Below, one piece after another: positions 10,421 through 19,207 of a stretch of 64,000 bases of DNA. How positions within the stretch are numbered: position 1 is the first letter of the stretch; each line of letters begins with the position of its first letter. The position numbers and the translations under genes are program-made. The notes under the pieces were generated by a model, which was given only the letters and a program-made list of their open reading frames with translations, searched no databases and was not told the origin of the DNA. Source of the stretch: Sodalis endosymbiont of Henestaris halophilus (GTDB taxonomy: Bacteria; Pseudomonadota; Gammaproteobacteria; Enterobacterales; Enterobacteriaceae); NCBI RefSeq assembly GCF_900161835.1, contig NZ_LT897836.1:372001-436000 (forward strand). The letters are read 5' to 3'.

Positions 10421-10724
10421 TTATTATTTTAATATTCTAGAAACACGCATTTATATATTCATGGTTTTGTTAAAGTAACATTAATTTATTGACTAAATAA
10501 TACAAGTCATTAGCTATTATTAGCTTTATTTAAGAAATAAATATATTAATGATATGTTTATAACTTTTATTAATCTTTTTTTCATATCTTACCTCACTGG
10601 TGTAATACGTTCTAGCAAAACTCATAAATATTATTTATAGATAAAATTAAGTATGTTTTCAGTACTGTGCTTTTACTATAAAAACCCCAGAATTAATAAT
10701 AGATCACATTATTAATGTTTTTAG

Positions 10725-11422
10725 ATGAAACTTATAAATATAATAAAATCCTATGGCCGTTGCCATATATTGTTAATAAACGTCTAAGATACGGATTAAA
10801 TTAAAGCAACCTTCATGAATACTAATTCCCTCAGGCTTATGTTGATCGTTGTTATACCAGCTATCTTAATAGTATTCGTCTTTGCTATAATACCCGCTGT
10901 CAAAATATAAAGGCGCGCGTACAGCCCCCCAATTATAGCCATAATTCCACCAAGATAAAACTAGTGACGTATATAGGCATTCATCTCCATTATCATCTTT
11001 CTATTGACTCTTACCTAGAATTTTACCTAGGGGTCTGTATTCTAGCAAATCCATTGATTATTTCGTCAAATACGTTAATATTCAAGTTGTTATAATAGAC
11101 TCGTAATAACACCATCCAGAGTAAATTATTACTAAGGTCAATCAAATAGCTTTTCCGACTAAAGTTCCTGTGAAGATTAGATTACATCTAATGTAGTAAT
11201 GAACTCATTTTTATTCTACAGTTTCGTAGCGAAATTTATACAATAACTGGAATGAATGCTTACCTAAATCTTATAGTTAACAAGCCAGGTAGCTATAAAG
11301 GCATATCATCTAGTAGATTACTTTCCAGTGTAAACCCCAATCTGAATCAAGATGTGATCGGTAAATTTATAAGCAAAGAGAATAGAATAACTATTACAAA
11401 GACAACAGAGATGGATATGTAA
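10725..11422 (+). pseudogene. cyoA: cyoA fossil (cytochrome bo3 oxidase subunit II)
   Basis: Joined frames recover CyoA from near its start: KYNKILWPLPYIVNK, LMLIVVIPAILIVFVFA (matching LMLIVVIPAILMAVGFA), SIIIFLLTLT, IAFPTKVPVKIRL (IAFPANTPVYFKV), NVVMNSFL, SEIYTITGMNAYLNLIVNKPGSYKGISS ([28 protein letters not shown]) and NQDVIGKF near the end. The span is somewhat under the family length of 315 codons, with multiple stops and frameshifts. It begins the collinear cyoA-cyoB-cyoE fossil operon. Confidence 0.9.
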
Positions 11423-11464
11423 ATGGGTAAACAATCTTACTTATTATTTCTATGAATAATAATT

Positions 11465-12476
11465 ATGTTTAGAAAATTAATGCTTGATGCATTTTATAAT
11501 ACACACCAATTATTATGATAACCATCATCGCAATAATTATGATTGATCTAAGGCTATTAGCCGTCATGACCTATTTCGATCAATGGCAATATCTTTGGCA
11601 TGATTAGTTTACATCAATCAATCACAAAAAAATCATCATTATTACATGAAGTTAACGTTCGTGATATTACGTATTCGTGGCGTTGTCAATACCAAATATG
11701 CTGCGTTCGCAGCCGGTACTATTCGCGGCCGTCGAAGCATATTTTTCTCTCTGCATCATTATAATCAGGTAGTAACCATTCACGGCGTCATCATAATCAT
11801 TTTTATTTTGATGCCGTTTTTATTGGGTTAATGAACCTTGGCGGTGCTGCTATAAATCTTTGAGCGTGACATTGCCTTTTTTCCAAAACCCCGTTAGTTT
11901 CTAACTAGTTATTGTCGGCGTGATATGTAACAAATATATCCCTTGTCGTAGGTGAATTTTCCCAAACTGTTTGGGTGTTTATCTGCAGCTGACGGGCAAG
12001 GAATACGGTTTTAGTGTCGGGTTGATTATTATATCTAAGTATTCAGGTAGTAAGTATCAGAACCACACTAACCAGTGTTAACTTCTTAGCTATCATATTT
12101 GGTATTCGCGTTCAGGCAGGATAATTATGAAAATGCCGGTCTTTACCTGGGTTGCATTATGCGCCAACGTGCTTATCATCCAGATATCCCCCATGTTAAC
12201 TGTGACCATAGTACTCTTGACTTTGGGCGCTATCTAGGCCACAGTGTTTCGCTAATGATATAGAAGACGGCAATACGTAATGTACGTGAATCTTTTTTTT
12301 TAGGCTTGAAGTTGCCACCGAAGTGCACATTCTAGTACTGCTGATTTTGGTAACTTTTAGTAGTTAACAACTATTTTTCTAAAAACTACTTTTCTGTTAA
12401 ACTTCGTTAGTTTGTACGATTCTCAAAATTAATCTGTTATCGTTTTGCGTCTGGCGGCATCATTTCTTCTAAAAAA
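11465..12476 (+). pseudogene. cyoB: cyoB fossil (cytochrome bo3 oxidase subunit I), truncated
   Basis: Starts MFRKLMLDAF (family MFGKLSLDAV). It then follows CyoB almost continuously across shifted frames: AVMTYFDQWQYLWHD, SLHHYNQVVTIHGVI (PPHHYDQIFTAHGVI), [63 protein letters not shown] and WRHHFF. HHYxQ..HGV is a hallmark of haem-copper oxidase subunit I. The match stops after the equivalent of residue 345 of about 663; the rest is deleted and the cyoE fossil follows within 25 bp. CyoB held the catalytic haem-copper centre of the proton-pumping ubiquinol oxidase. Confidence 0.93.
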
Positions 12477-12500
12477 AATGAAAAAGACTGAAACATAATC

Positions 12501-13175
12501 ATGTTGAAAAAATTAATTTATCTAAAATCAGATTAATTTATGTTACGGTATTAGGTATCGTTAGTCGCGAGCTGCTGTATATGATCGTTAATCTTCTCGT
12601 CATTTAGTTATCAGCTGTATAATCTATGTCTGTGTGTACGGACTGTTATATGAAGCGCACATTAGTTTATGGTGCGTTTTTGTTGCAGCTTGTCTAACAC
12701 CTTACCGTCTGTTATAAACTACTGCGCTGTTAGCGACCCGGTTGACACTAGTGCGCTAGTTTTTCTGCTGATCTTTAGTCTGCGGCAAATGCTACGTTTT
12801 TATACCATAGCTATCTTCCTTTTTAAGGATTGTCAGGCGGCGTCGATTCCGGTGTTGCCTTGTAACACACGTATTATGGTGACTAAATACTATATTATCT
12901 TGTATGTTATTGGATTCATGTTAGCAATGATAATGTTGACGATTAGTTGTTATGCTAGCTATAAATACCTTATTGTCGCATCTTCAGTCAGCGTTGGGTG
13001 GTTGATTATGACACTGCTAAATTATAAATTTACCAACGATTATAAAAAATGGGCCCGCAAGTTGTTCATTTTTTCGATTTTCGTGATCACCCCCATTGCC
13101 CCCGCTAAGCTTAATGACATCATTGTACTTTATGGTGCCCCGTCCGCACTACCAGCATACCATAACGTATGGTAA
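12501..13175 (+). pseudogene. cyoE: cyoE fossil (protohaem IX farnesyltransferase)
   Basis: A 168-codon open stretch at 12669-13175 matches the C-terminal half of Cyo[64 protein letters not shown]. Upstream, IIYVCVYGLL and YMKR lie in other frames, and MLKKLIYLK at 12501 resembles the start. The middle of the N-terminal half is missing, including the first prenyltransferase Asp-rich motif. CyoE makes haem O for the bo3 oxidase. The long open stretch could still be translated but could not be functional. Confidence 0.88.
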
Positions 13176-13368
13176 CGCACGCATGGTAACGTGCTTCTCC
13201 ACACCTTTTGCTAGCAATGGGGTTGTGTGTCCAGTTCTTTTATTTTTTCATAGTTTTTTATTTATGGCTGTCGGTACAGCGTTAATGCAGAGGTTGCCAA
13301 GTTTGCCGATTTTTGTCATGCGGTAAATCATGACACAATGGCCTAGTAAAATATTGTGAGGTAATGAT

Positions 13369-14736
13369 ATGAACGATACAAAGATGACGGGCATGGAGTT
13401 GAGGGCAACTTGGAGCTTGTGTACGGTATTATCATTGCGCATGCTTGGGATGTTCATGGTATTGCCGGTATTGACCACGTACGGCATGACCTTACAGGGG
13501 GCCAGCGAATTTCTCATTGGCCTCTCTATCGGCATTTACGGGTTGATGCAGGCGATTTGCCAGATCCCATGCGGCCTATTTGCTGACCGCGTAGGTCGCA
13601 AACAGTTTATCATTGGCGGCTTGCTGGTCTTCTCCTTAGGCAGCTTTATAGCTGCGATGACTGAAAACATTTGGGGTGTGATTCTTGGCCGTGCATTGCA
13701 GGGATCAGGCACTGTTTCTGCCGCGATAATGGCACTACTTTCTGATCTAACCCGCGAACAAAACCGTACTAAGGCTATGGCGTTTATTGGTGTCAGTTTT
13801 GGTGTGACTTTTGCTATCGCCATGGTAGTAAGTCCGATCATAACCCACAATATCGGACTTCGTGGCTTGTTTGGGGGAATCACTGCACTGGCTCTGGTCA
13901 GTGTCTTTTTGACCCAGTTTGTAGTGCCCAACGCCATTAAACATACTATTAACCGCGAGGCAAATATCGTGCGTAGCAGCATAGGTAAAATTTTGACTAA
14001 TTCACAATTACTGAAGCTTAATATGAGTATTTTTTGCTTACACACCATTTTGATGTCAAATTTTATTGCCTTACCGGCCATGATGGCCGCAGCTGATTTT
14101 TTGCCTAACAAACAATGGAAAGTATATTTAATTACTATGCTAGTTTCATTTGCAGCTGTAGTGCCGGCTATTATTTACGCCGAAGTCAAGCGCCGTATGA
14201 AGCTCCTACTCCTCGGTTGCGTAACTTTGTTGTTGTTTACGGAGTTGTTATTAATTTTTGCTAACGGCTATCTCTTAATGATGTTTGTTGGTATTCAATT
14301 ATTTTTTCTAGCATTCTATGTTATAGAAGCTTTATTACCTTCATTAATTAGTAAAGAGGCGCCAGCTAGCTATAAAGGTACTGCAATGGGAGTTTACTCC
14401 ACAAGTCAGTTTATCGGTGTGGCTTTCGGTGGCACTCTGGGCGGTTTTATGTTGCAGACTCAAGGGTCTTGTCTTGTGTTTCTGGCGGGGGCGGTAGTAG
14501 CGCTTGCTTGGTGGGTAATTAGCGCAACGTTACGTGAACCTCCATATGTCAGCAGTTTGCGTATCACTTTGCCAATAAGTTGCGCATCGGTCGATTATGA
14601 TCAATTAGCACAGCGTCTACAAGCACATCCTGGAGTAACCGAAGTGGTGGTAGTGCCTCAGGAGCATAGCGTTTACGTTAAGGTGGATATTACACAAACC
14701 AACCGCACTGAACTGGAAAAGGCAGTAGCGGTTTGA
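13369..14736 (+). CDS. yajR: MFS transporter YajR
   Basis: This is a major facilitator inner-membrane protein of 455 residues, the length of E. coli YajR (454). The sequence is strongly hydrophobic, with about 12 predicted membrane segments. Motif A is visible as GLFADRVGRK after the second helix. The last 70 residues form the soluble YAM domain typical of YajR (SVDYDQLAQRLQAHPGVTEVVVVPQEHSVYVKVD). GAGGT lies about 8 nt before the ATG. Its natural substrate is not known; proton-driven efflux is inferred from the family. It follows the dead cyo operon in the ancestral order cyoE-yajR and is the only intact gene for several kilobases on either side. Confidence 0.95.
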   Translation: MNDTKMTGMELRATWSLCTVLSLRMLGMFMVLPVLTTYGMTLQGASEFLIGLSIGIYGLMQAICQIPCGLFADRVGRKQFIIGGLLVFSLGSFIAAMTENIWGVILGRALQGSGTVSAAIMALLSDLTREQNRTKAMAFIGVSFGVTFAIAMVVSPIITHNIGLRGLFGGITALALVSVFLTQFVVPNAIKHTINREANIVRSSIGKILTNSQLLKLNMSIFCLHTILMSNFIALPAMMAAADFLPNKQWKVYLITMLVSFAAVVPAIIYAEVKRRMKLLLLGCVTLLLFTELLLIFANGYLLMMFVGIQLFFLAFYVIEALLPSLISKEAPASYKGTAMGVYSTSQFIGVAFGGTLGGFMLQTQGSCLVFLAGAVVALAWWVISATLREPPYVSSLRITLPISCASVDYDQLAQRLQAHPGVTEVVVVPQEHSVYVKVDITQTNRTELEKAVAV

Positions 14737-14909
14737 TCCCTAGCACTACCAATTCAATTACTATATATAAAGTAGCTCAATATATTAGTTACTATCAAAC
14801 TATCTGCGTTCTTCGTAAAGATTACACATTCTTTTTAGTTGCCTTAGTAAAAATCGGCAAACTTGTGGTTATGATGCTAAAATTGAACTGTGATTTGTGC
14901 AGTTGGTCG

Positions 14910-15377
14910 TTAATCACGATAGTTAGAAAACTTACAATGGCTGATTTGGTGAATTGTCTTTTATCAAAGCGAACATTTTCTGTAAATCATTATCGCGTAT
15001 CTGTATTTTGCCTGCATATTTAATTTTGCTAATTTTATAAGTTTAACGATTTATAAATATAATCATCTTCTTAAACTACGCATTGAGGCTGTTAGTTTTT
15101 CTGCTGTGCTCTCATTCGTACTGCCATTTCATAGCCGCCGCCTAAAATGTTACTACCGCGTTTGATTAATTTTTTCGTAGGGTTTTGATTAGTTGTTTAC
15201 TTGAAATTAGCGTTCGTAAATGCTTCTGGCGAAGCTAATTTTCACTTCACGTTTGAACACGCTTGACCAAGGTATTACGAAAGTTTCATGAGGTGCTCAG
15301 TTCATAATTTTACGTTTTCTAATAAGTTATGAATTTTGCATGTTAATTTATGATACGATCTCATAATCAGAGCACAT
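14910..15377 (-). pseudogene. yajQ: yajQ fossil (nucleotide-binding YajQ family)
   Basis: Minus-strand frames join into YajQ: SDYEIVS*INMQ at the start (family PSFDIVSEVDMQ), FQVN-QLIKTLRK-LIKRGSN ([21 protein letters not shown]), KIQIRDNDLQKMFALIKD (RVTGKSRDDLQAVMAMVRG) and CKFSNYRD at the stop (FQFKNFRD). The span of 468 bp is near the intact length (about 490 bp), so decay is by small indels and stops. It is convergent with yajR, as in E. coli. YajQ proteins have been described as nucleotide or cyclic-di-GMP binding. Confidence 0.85.
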
Positions 15378-15719
15378 TTTAGTCTGGCAAGGATAAGTTT
15401 TCTTGTATCATTGCCTGTAAGATTAAAGAGATGAAAAAATGATATCCCCGTGATAAGTTATGCACTGGCGTGCCAGAAGTTTTGTACTATATCAGAAAAT
15501 TTATACATTTTATAACTATCACATAATAGGTTAAGCAAAGTTATTTTATTTCCTTACCTTGTAAAAGATTAATTAGTATTAATAGCCTGTGGTCTGTGAC
15601 TATTTAGGGGGGGGGGCAATATAGGCTAGTAAGTTCGCTTGGCTAATCAGACTTCAGGTATACATCACACTTTCATAGATTACGAAAGTAGTACTGCAAT
15701 CATTTTGTAACGCAGATGT
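15378..15719. other. decayed spacer with a 10-base G run
   Basis: No gene is recognisable. The stretch contains an uninterrupted run of ten G at 15607-15616, striking in AT-rich DNA. By synteny this was panE (ketopantoate reductase), of which I see no trace. Confidence 0.45.
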
Positions 15720-15975
15720 TATTAATAAACGCAAGGGTTATAAAATTGTTTGCAACTACCCGGCTGGGTTAGTTGCGCCTTAGTTCATGTTGCCGCTAGC
15801 GATCGACTGATGGTAACATTAAAAGTTTGTTAGGGGTATCAAAATGTAGGCCGCGATTTAACTCCCGCTAGGGACACTGCTTTTGCGTAAGCCAACCGTT
15901 GACGTAACGTCCTTGGCACTCGTGAAGAATTACTTATTATGTTGTGGTGTCTATGGCCTCTGATTATGGCTGACC
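15720..15975 (+). pseudogene. yajL: yajL fossil (DJ-1/PfpI family), C-terminal part
   Basis: The plus strand reads GYQNVGRDLTPARDTAFA..., then VLGTREEL across stops. This resembles the YajL C-terminal region [21 protein letters not shown]...LLVGREKAH. It lies between the yajQ and thiI fossils, where yajL is found in E. coli, on the expected strand. YajL is a DJ-1 family protein linked to oxidative-stress protection. The catalytic-cysteine half is not readable. Confidence 0.5.
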
Positions 15976-16734
15976 CTACTTAGGTAGTTATCATTGCGAA
16001 GAGGTTTAAGGAGAATATATCTATGTTAATACGATTAGTATGTAGTGTGATAATAATAAGGCGTAATAGGCAAATACCTTTACGAAGGTCCTGTATTATG
16101 TCTCCTTGGAAGAGATGTTTGGTATAGTAATAGTGCTACTATGCGATAAGTAAAGTTTGTCATCCACTTTAGTAGTACAGTGAAACATAATATCCCAAGT
16201 AGGAGATATTATGTGCATTTACTCTCTAATTTTGTATATTTAATAAGCATATTATTTATAATAAATTTATATTTAAACAAATTATTGCTTAATTTAACAT
16301 TATTACAATTAAAAACACGGCTAGAGCTTTGAATCAGAGCCGTTAAACCATCATTGCTGTATAAGCAATCTTTTGTCTAGAAAAGTAATAAAATGTCGCC
16401 AGACTTGTAATGCATCCTTGAGTAAATGATTTATAGCTATAAATAAAGTGTTATCTCTTTAAATAGAGATATATTTTTCTGAAAAAAAAATCTAAAGTAT
16501 TCTTAATATCGGACGTCCTTCAAAGGCTTTTAGGCATACAAATAAACACAATAATACCACAAAACGGATTTGCTGCGTTATACTGTTTGATATATTCTGC
16601 ATTAGCAGCAAGATCATGAGGTTGTCTAATCAATAAACATGATATATTAGTAAGTAACTAAAAAATAGGTAAAATCAATTGTTACCACTAACAACTAACA
16701 ACTAACAACTAACAACTAATAGCTAATATTTAAT
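15976..16734. other. decayed stretch, probable 3' half of thiI fossil
   Basis: By position and length this should hold the C-terminal third of thiI, but I could not read it. It contains an imperfect hairpin (ACATAATATC ... GATATTATGT, 16187-16216) and the heptamer tandem repeat at 16688-16719. Confidence 0.4.
16688..16719. repeat. heptanucleotide tandem repeat (CTAACAA)n
   Basis: The unit CTAACAA is repeated about four and a half times without error, followed by degenerate copies (CTAATAGCTAATA...) to about 16745. It lies just beyond the last readable piece of the thiI fossil. The units are far too short and unspaced for a CRISPR array; replication slippage in unselected DNA is the simplest origin. 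Confidence 0.9.
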
Positions 16735-17405
16735 AGTTAATAGCTAAGGGATATTTAGTTATCACATAGTAGTATTCGACTATGTGATTGAGATCTTTTT
16801 TGTATCTATCTTGCGCGCCCGCTTTATAACATGCTCATTTATTAAAAATGATAGAACATAGATATACGCGTATCTGAGATATTTTTAATTAAACGCAAAT
16901 TAACTGGTTAGTTTCTGGCTAGTAATTTGCCGATCCAGTTATGTTCGCAACCATACCGTAAATTACGTATTTCTGTGCGATGTCCTACGCCATTTGCACC
17001 ATAATATATTATAGAATAATTCCTATTAGGTTATAGGCCACTTTTGTTATGATACATTAATCACCGTAGCAAAATCTATGGATACAAAGCTAACTGTATC
17101 TTACAAATTATAACGATGCCTTAAATTATACACTACCTGACGGGATTCTTATTTCATACATTCAGTCGCCAAGATTAAAAATCTTGCATTAATGCATTCC
17201 GTACTTTGAGACTTATCAGCATTTAAAATGCTAAAATAGAAGACGCCGTAAATCAGCTGCAGCACACATCCCCTTTTGGTACCACGGATATTGATATGTC
17301 CTAGACATGCAGGTGCTTTTTTTCTCATCAGCCACTGATTTTATGGATTTCCGGCAGTAGTCTTTTGGTATTAATGTGACAATTTAGTACGAATGTTATC
17401 TTCAT
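16735..17405 (-). pseudogene. thiI: thiI fossil (tRNA 4-thiouridine / thiazole sulfurtransferase)
   Basis: Minus-strand pieces align in order with ThiI: MKITFVLNCHINTK at the start, GHINIRGTK (DNIEVRAKD), VSIDFATVI (VAINFEPVV), IAQKYVIYGMVANITG, LDRQITSQKLTS (LGQVSSQTLTN), LRLIKNISDTRI (LRLIDNVSDTLI), ARQIDTKK, and LNHIVEYYYVITKYP (FARTMPEYCGVISKSP). About half the expected length between pieces is deleted. ThiI supplies sulfur for 4-thiouridine in tRNA and for the thiamin thiazole ring. The gene is dead while thiL downstream is intact. Confidence 0.8.
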
Positions 17406-18025
17406 TCTAGTACAATTGTCGCCGACGTAGCATCAATCTAGGCTTAGAGTAAGTACAATCTTACTTACTAAAGTACTTGACCTTTACGCACAAGATGTTC
17501 CTATCAAGTAGGAATCGATATTTCCCCATATCTTGCATATAAATATTCATGTATGTACTATATTAAGTACTTGCATTCACTTCCAGAATGGAAGTGAATG
17601 CAAGGTAATGCAGATCAAGTCAACATACCTTTAAGGGTAAAGTTGTGTATCACAGTTAGACACTTTGATATAATCTCAATTAAACATCACCGCACTAAAT
17701 CTTAAAATTTTTGAGAAGATTGCTGGTGAATTTTTGTAAGGAATGTTCTCTATAGGAAAAATTTTTATGATTTTCAGCAATAGGTTGAAACTAAACTATT
17801 ATGGCGATGGTCGTAATTTTATTTTTAAAGAATCACGCGTCGTAACATCTCATATAATAAGGAGCTTGGCTTACGTTAAGCCTTTGGCATCACACTTGCA
17901 CCGTTGCACATATAACTTTGCGCCTCTGAATTAAAATTTAAACATTTGCTTATCTTCTTAGCATTCTGGGCTACAGAAGTGTGCTGCTCTTTTTGCCTTT
18001 CTATTGCACTATGGAATATAAAATA
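17406..18025. other. gene-free spacer containing a long perfect hairpin
   Basis: No protein is recognisable; a 63-codon open stretch at 17743-17934 resembles nothing I know. In E. coli thiI and xseB are adjacent and divergent, so this spacer is longer than expected. The notable content is the inverted repeat at 17570-17604. Confidence 0.5.
17570..17604. repeat. perfect 16-bp inverted repeat, 3-nt loop
   Basis: CTTGCATTCACTTCCA (17570-17585) and TGGAAGTGAATGCAAG (17589-17604) are exact complements around GAA. No T-tract follows on either strand, which argues against a simple terminator. A smaller hairpin TTCCTA-TCAAG-TAGGAA lies about 60 bp upstream. It sits in the spacer between the divergent thiI and xseB fossils. 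Confidence 0.88.
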
Positions 18026-18228
18026 ATGTTCTCAAAATCTAAACAACCACCAGTTTTGAAACCTCTTTGAGAGTACTAAAGTAAATATTTATTTACTTCT
18101 AATATAATAAATTCCTACTAGAGAAGTGACTTAACGCATTTGATCATTTTGTGCAGCTGACTCGCCAAGGTTATAAAATATCGAAAGAAACGAAACGATT
18201 ATTAGATAATCCTGTTAAAGGACACTAA
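18026..18228 (+). pseudogene. xseB: xseB fossil (exonuclease VII small subunit)
   Basis: Starting at ATG 18026 (MFSKSKQPP), a frame change leads to TSFETSLRVLK, then LEK*LNAFDHFVQLTRQGYKI and ETKRLLDNP. This follows XseB ([46 protein letters not shown]). At least three in-frame stops interrupt it. It is directly upstream of ispA, as in the ancestral xseB-ispA-dxs operon, so its remains may still carry the promoter for ispA-dxs. Confidence 0.85.
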
Positions 18229-18275
18229 AGATACATGGTTAATTTTATTGCCTTTGTTTTGGGAAAATATGCGTG

Positions 18276-19181
18276 ATGATTGATTTCATGTGCGCATTAG
18301 AAGATAGCCGACAGCGGGTCAACGCGTCATTAGAACGTTATTTTCACTCTCTTGTTGCCGGGGAGCAAGCGCAACTTGTCCAGGCAATGCGTTACAGTGC
18401 TTTGCTAGGTGGCAAAAGATTACGTCCTTTTTTGGTTTATCAAACCGGTAAGTTGTTCGGAATCACACTCGCCAGTCTTGACGTGCCGGCGAGCGCAATT
18501 GAGTGTATACATGCATATTCGCTTATTCATGACGATTTACCAGCGATGGATAATGATACGCTTCGCCGCGGTTTGCCGACCTGCCATGTTAAATTTGGTG
18601 AGACTATCGCTATCCTGGCTGGTGATGCGTTGCACACCTTAGCATTCAGCATCCTGGCTGATGCTGATCTGCCAGAGATCTTACCACGGGATAGGCTGAA
18701 GATGATATCGACTTTAGCTGCTGCTAGCGGCGCTGACGGCATGTGTCTTGGGCAGGCTATGGATTTAGCAATGGAGGAACAACAGATGTCATCTACGCAT
18801 TTAGAGATAATTCATCAGCACAAGACTGGTTCTCTGATCCGCGCGGCTGTGCGGATAGGAGCTTTAGCCGCTGGTGAGCGTAGTAATTCAGCTCTATGCT
18901 ATCTTGATCACTTCGCCACGACTATCGGTCTGGCTTTCCAAGTACAAGATGATATTCTTGATGTCGTGGGTGATAGTCAAATCACCGGCAAATGGCAAGG
19001 GAAAGACTATAAATTAAGCAAAAGCACTTATCCTTCTTTACTGGGGCTGGACATGGCATGTACCAAGGCTCATGATTTATATAAGGAAGCCCTAACATCT
19101 TTAGAATGTGTCGCTGAACTTGGTTATAACACTACCACTTTGGTAGCGCTAGCTCGCTATGTTATTGAACGTAAAAAATAA
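18276..19181 (+). CDS. ispA: farnesyl diphosphate synthase
   Basis: IspA condenses isopentenyl and dimethylallyl diphosphate to geranyl and then farnesyl diphosphate, the precursor of undecaprenyl carrier lipid and quinone side chains. The 301 residues match the family (E. coli 299). Both Asp-rich motifs are intact: first HDDLPAMDNDTLRRG, second QVQDDILDVVGD. GGKRLRPF and HKTGSLIRA are also in place. I prefer ATG 18276; a GTG one codon earlier opens the frame. No strong Shine-Dalgarno is seen. dxs follows after 26 bp on the same strand, a probable two-gene operon downstream of the xseB fossil. Confidence 0.97.
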   Translation: MIDFMCALEDSRQRVNASLERYFHSLVAGEQAQLVQAMRYSALLGGKRLRPFLVYQTGKLFGITLASLDVPASAIECIHAYSLIHDDLPAMDNDTLRRGLPTCHVKFGETIAILAGDALHTLAFSILADADLPEILPRDRLKMISTLAAASGADGMCLGQAMDLAMEEQQMSSTHLEIIHQHKTGSLIRAAVRIGALAAGERSNSALCYLDHFATTIGLAFQVQDDILDVVGDSQITGKWQGKDYKLSKSTYPSLLGLDMACTKAHDLYKEALTSLECVAELGYNTTTLVALARYVIERKK

Positions 19182-19207
19182 ATGCTATGTAGTTTTATTC
19201 CCCAAGA

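Noticed and set aside
13536-14111. 191-codon minus-strand frame opposite yajR
   Set aside because: It is a shadow of yajR, which is a full-length transporter with its hallmark motifs.
16688-16745. Possible CRISPR-like array
   Set aside because: Units are 7 bp with no spacers and no cas genes; this is a simple tandem repeat.
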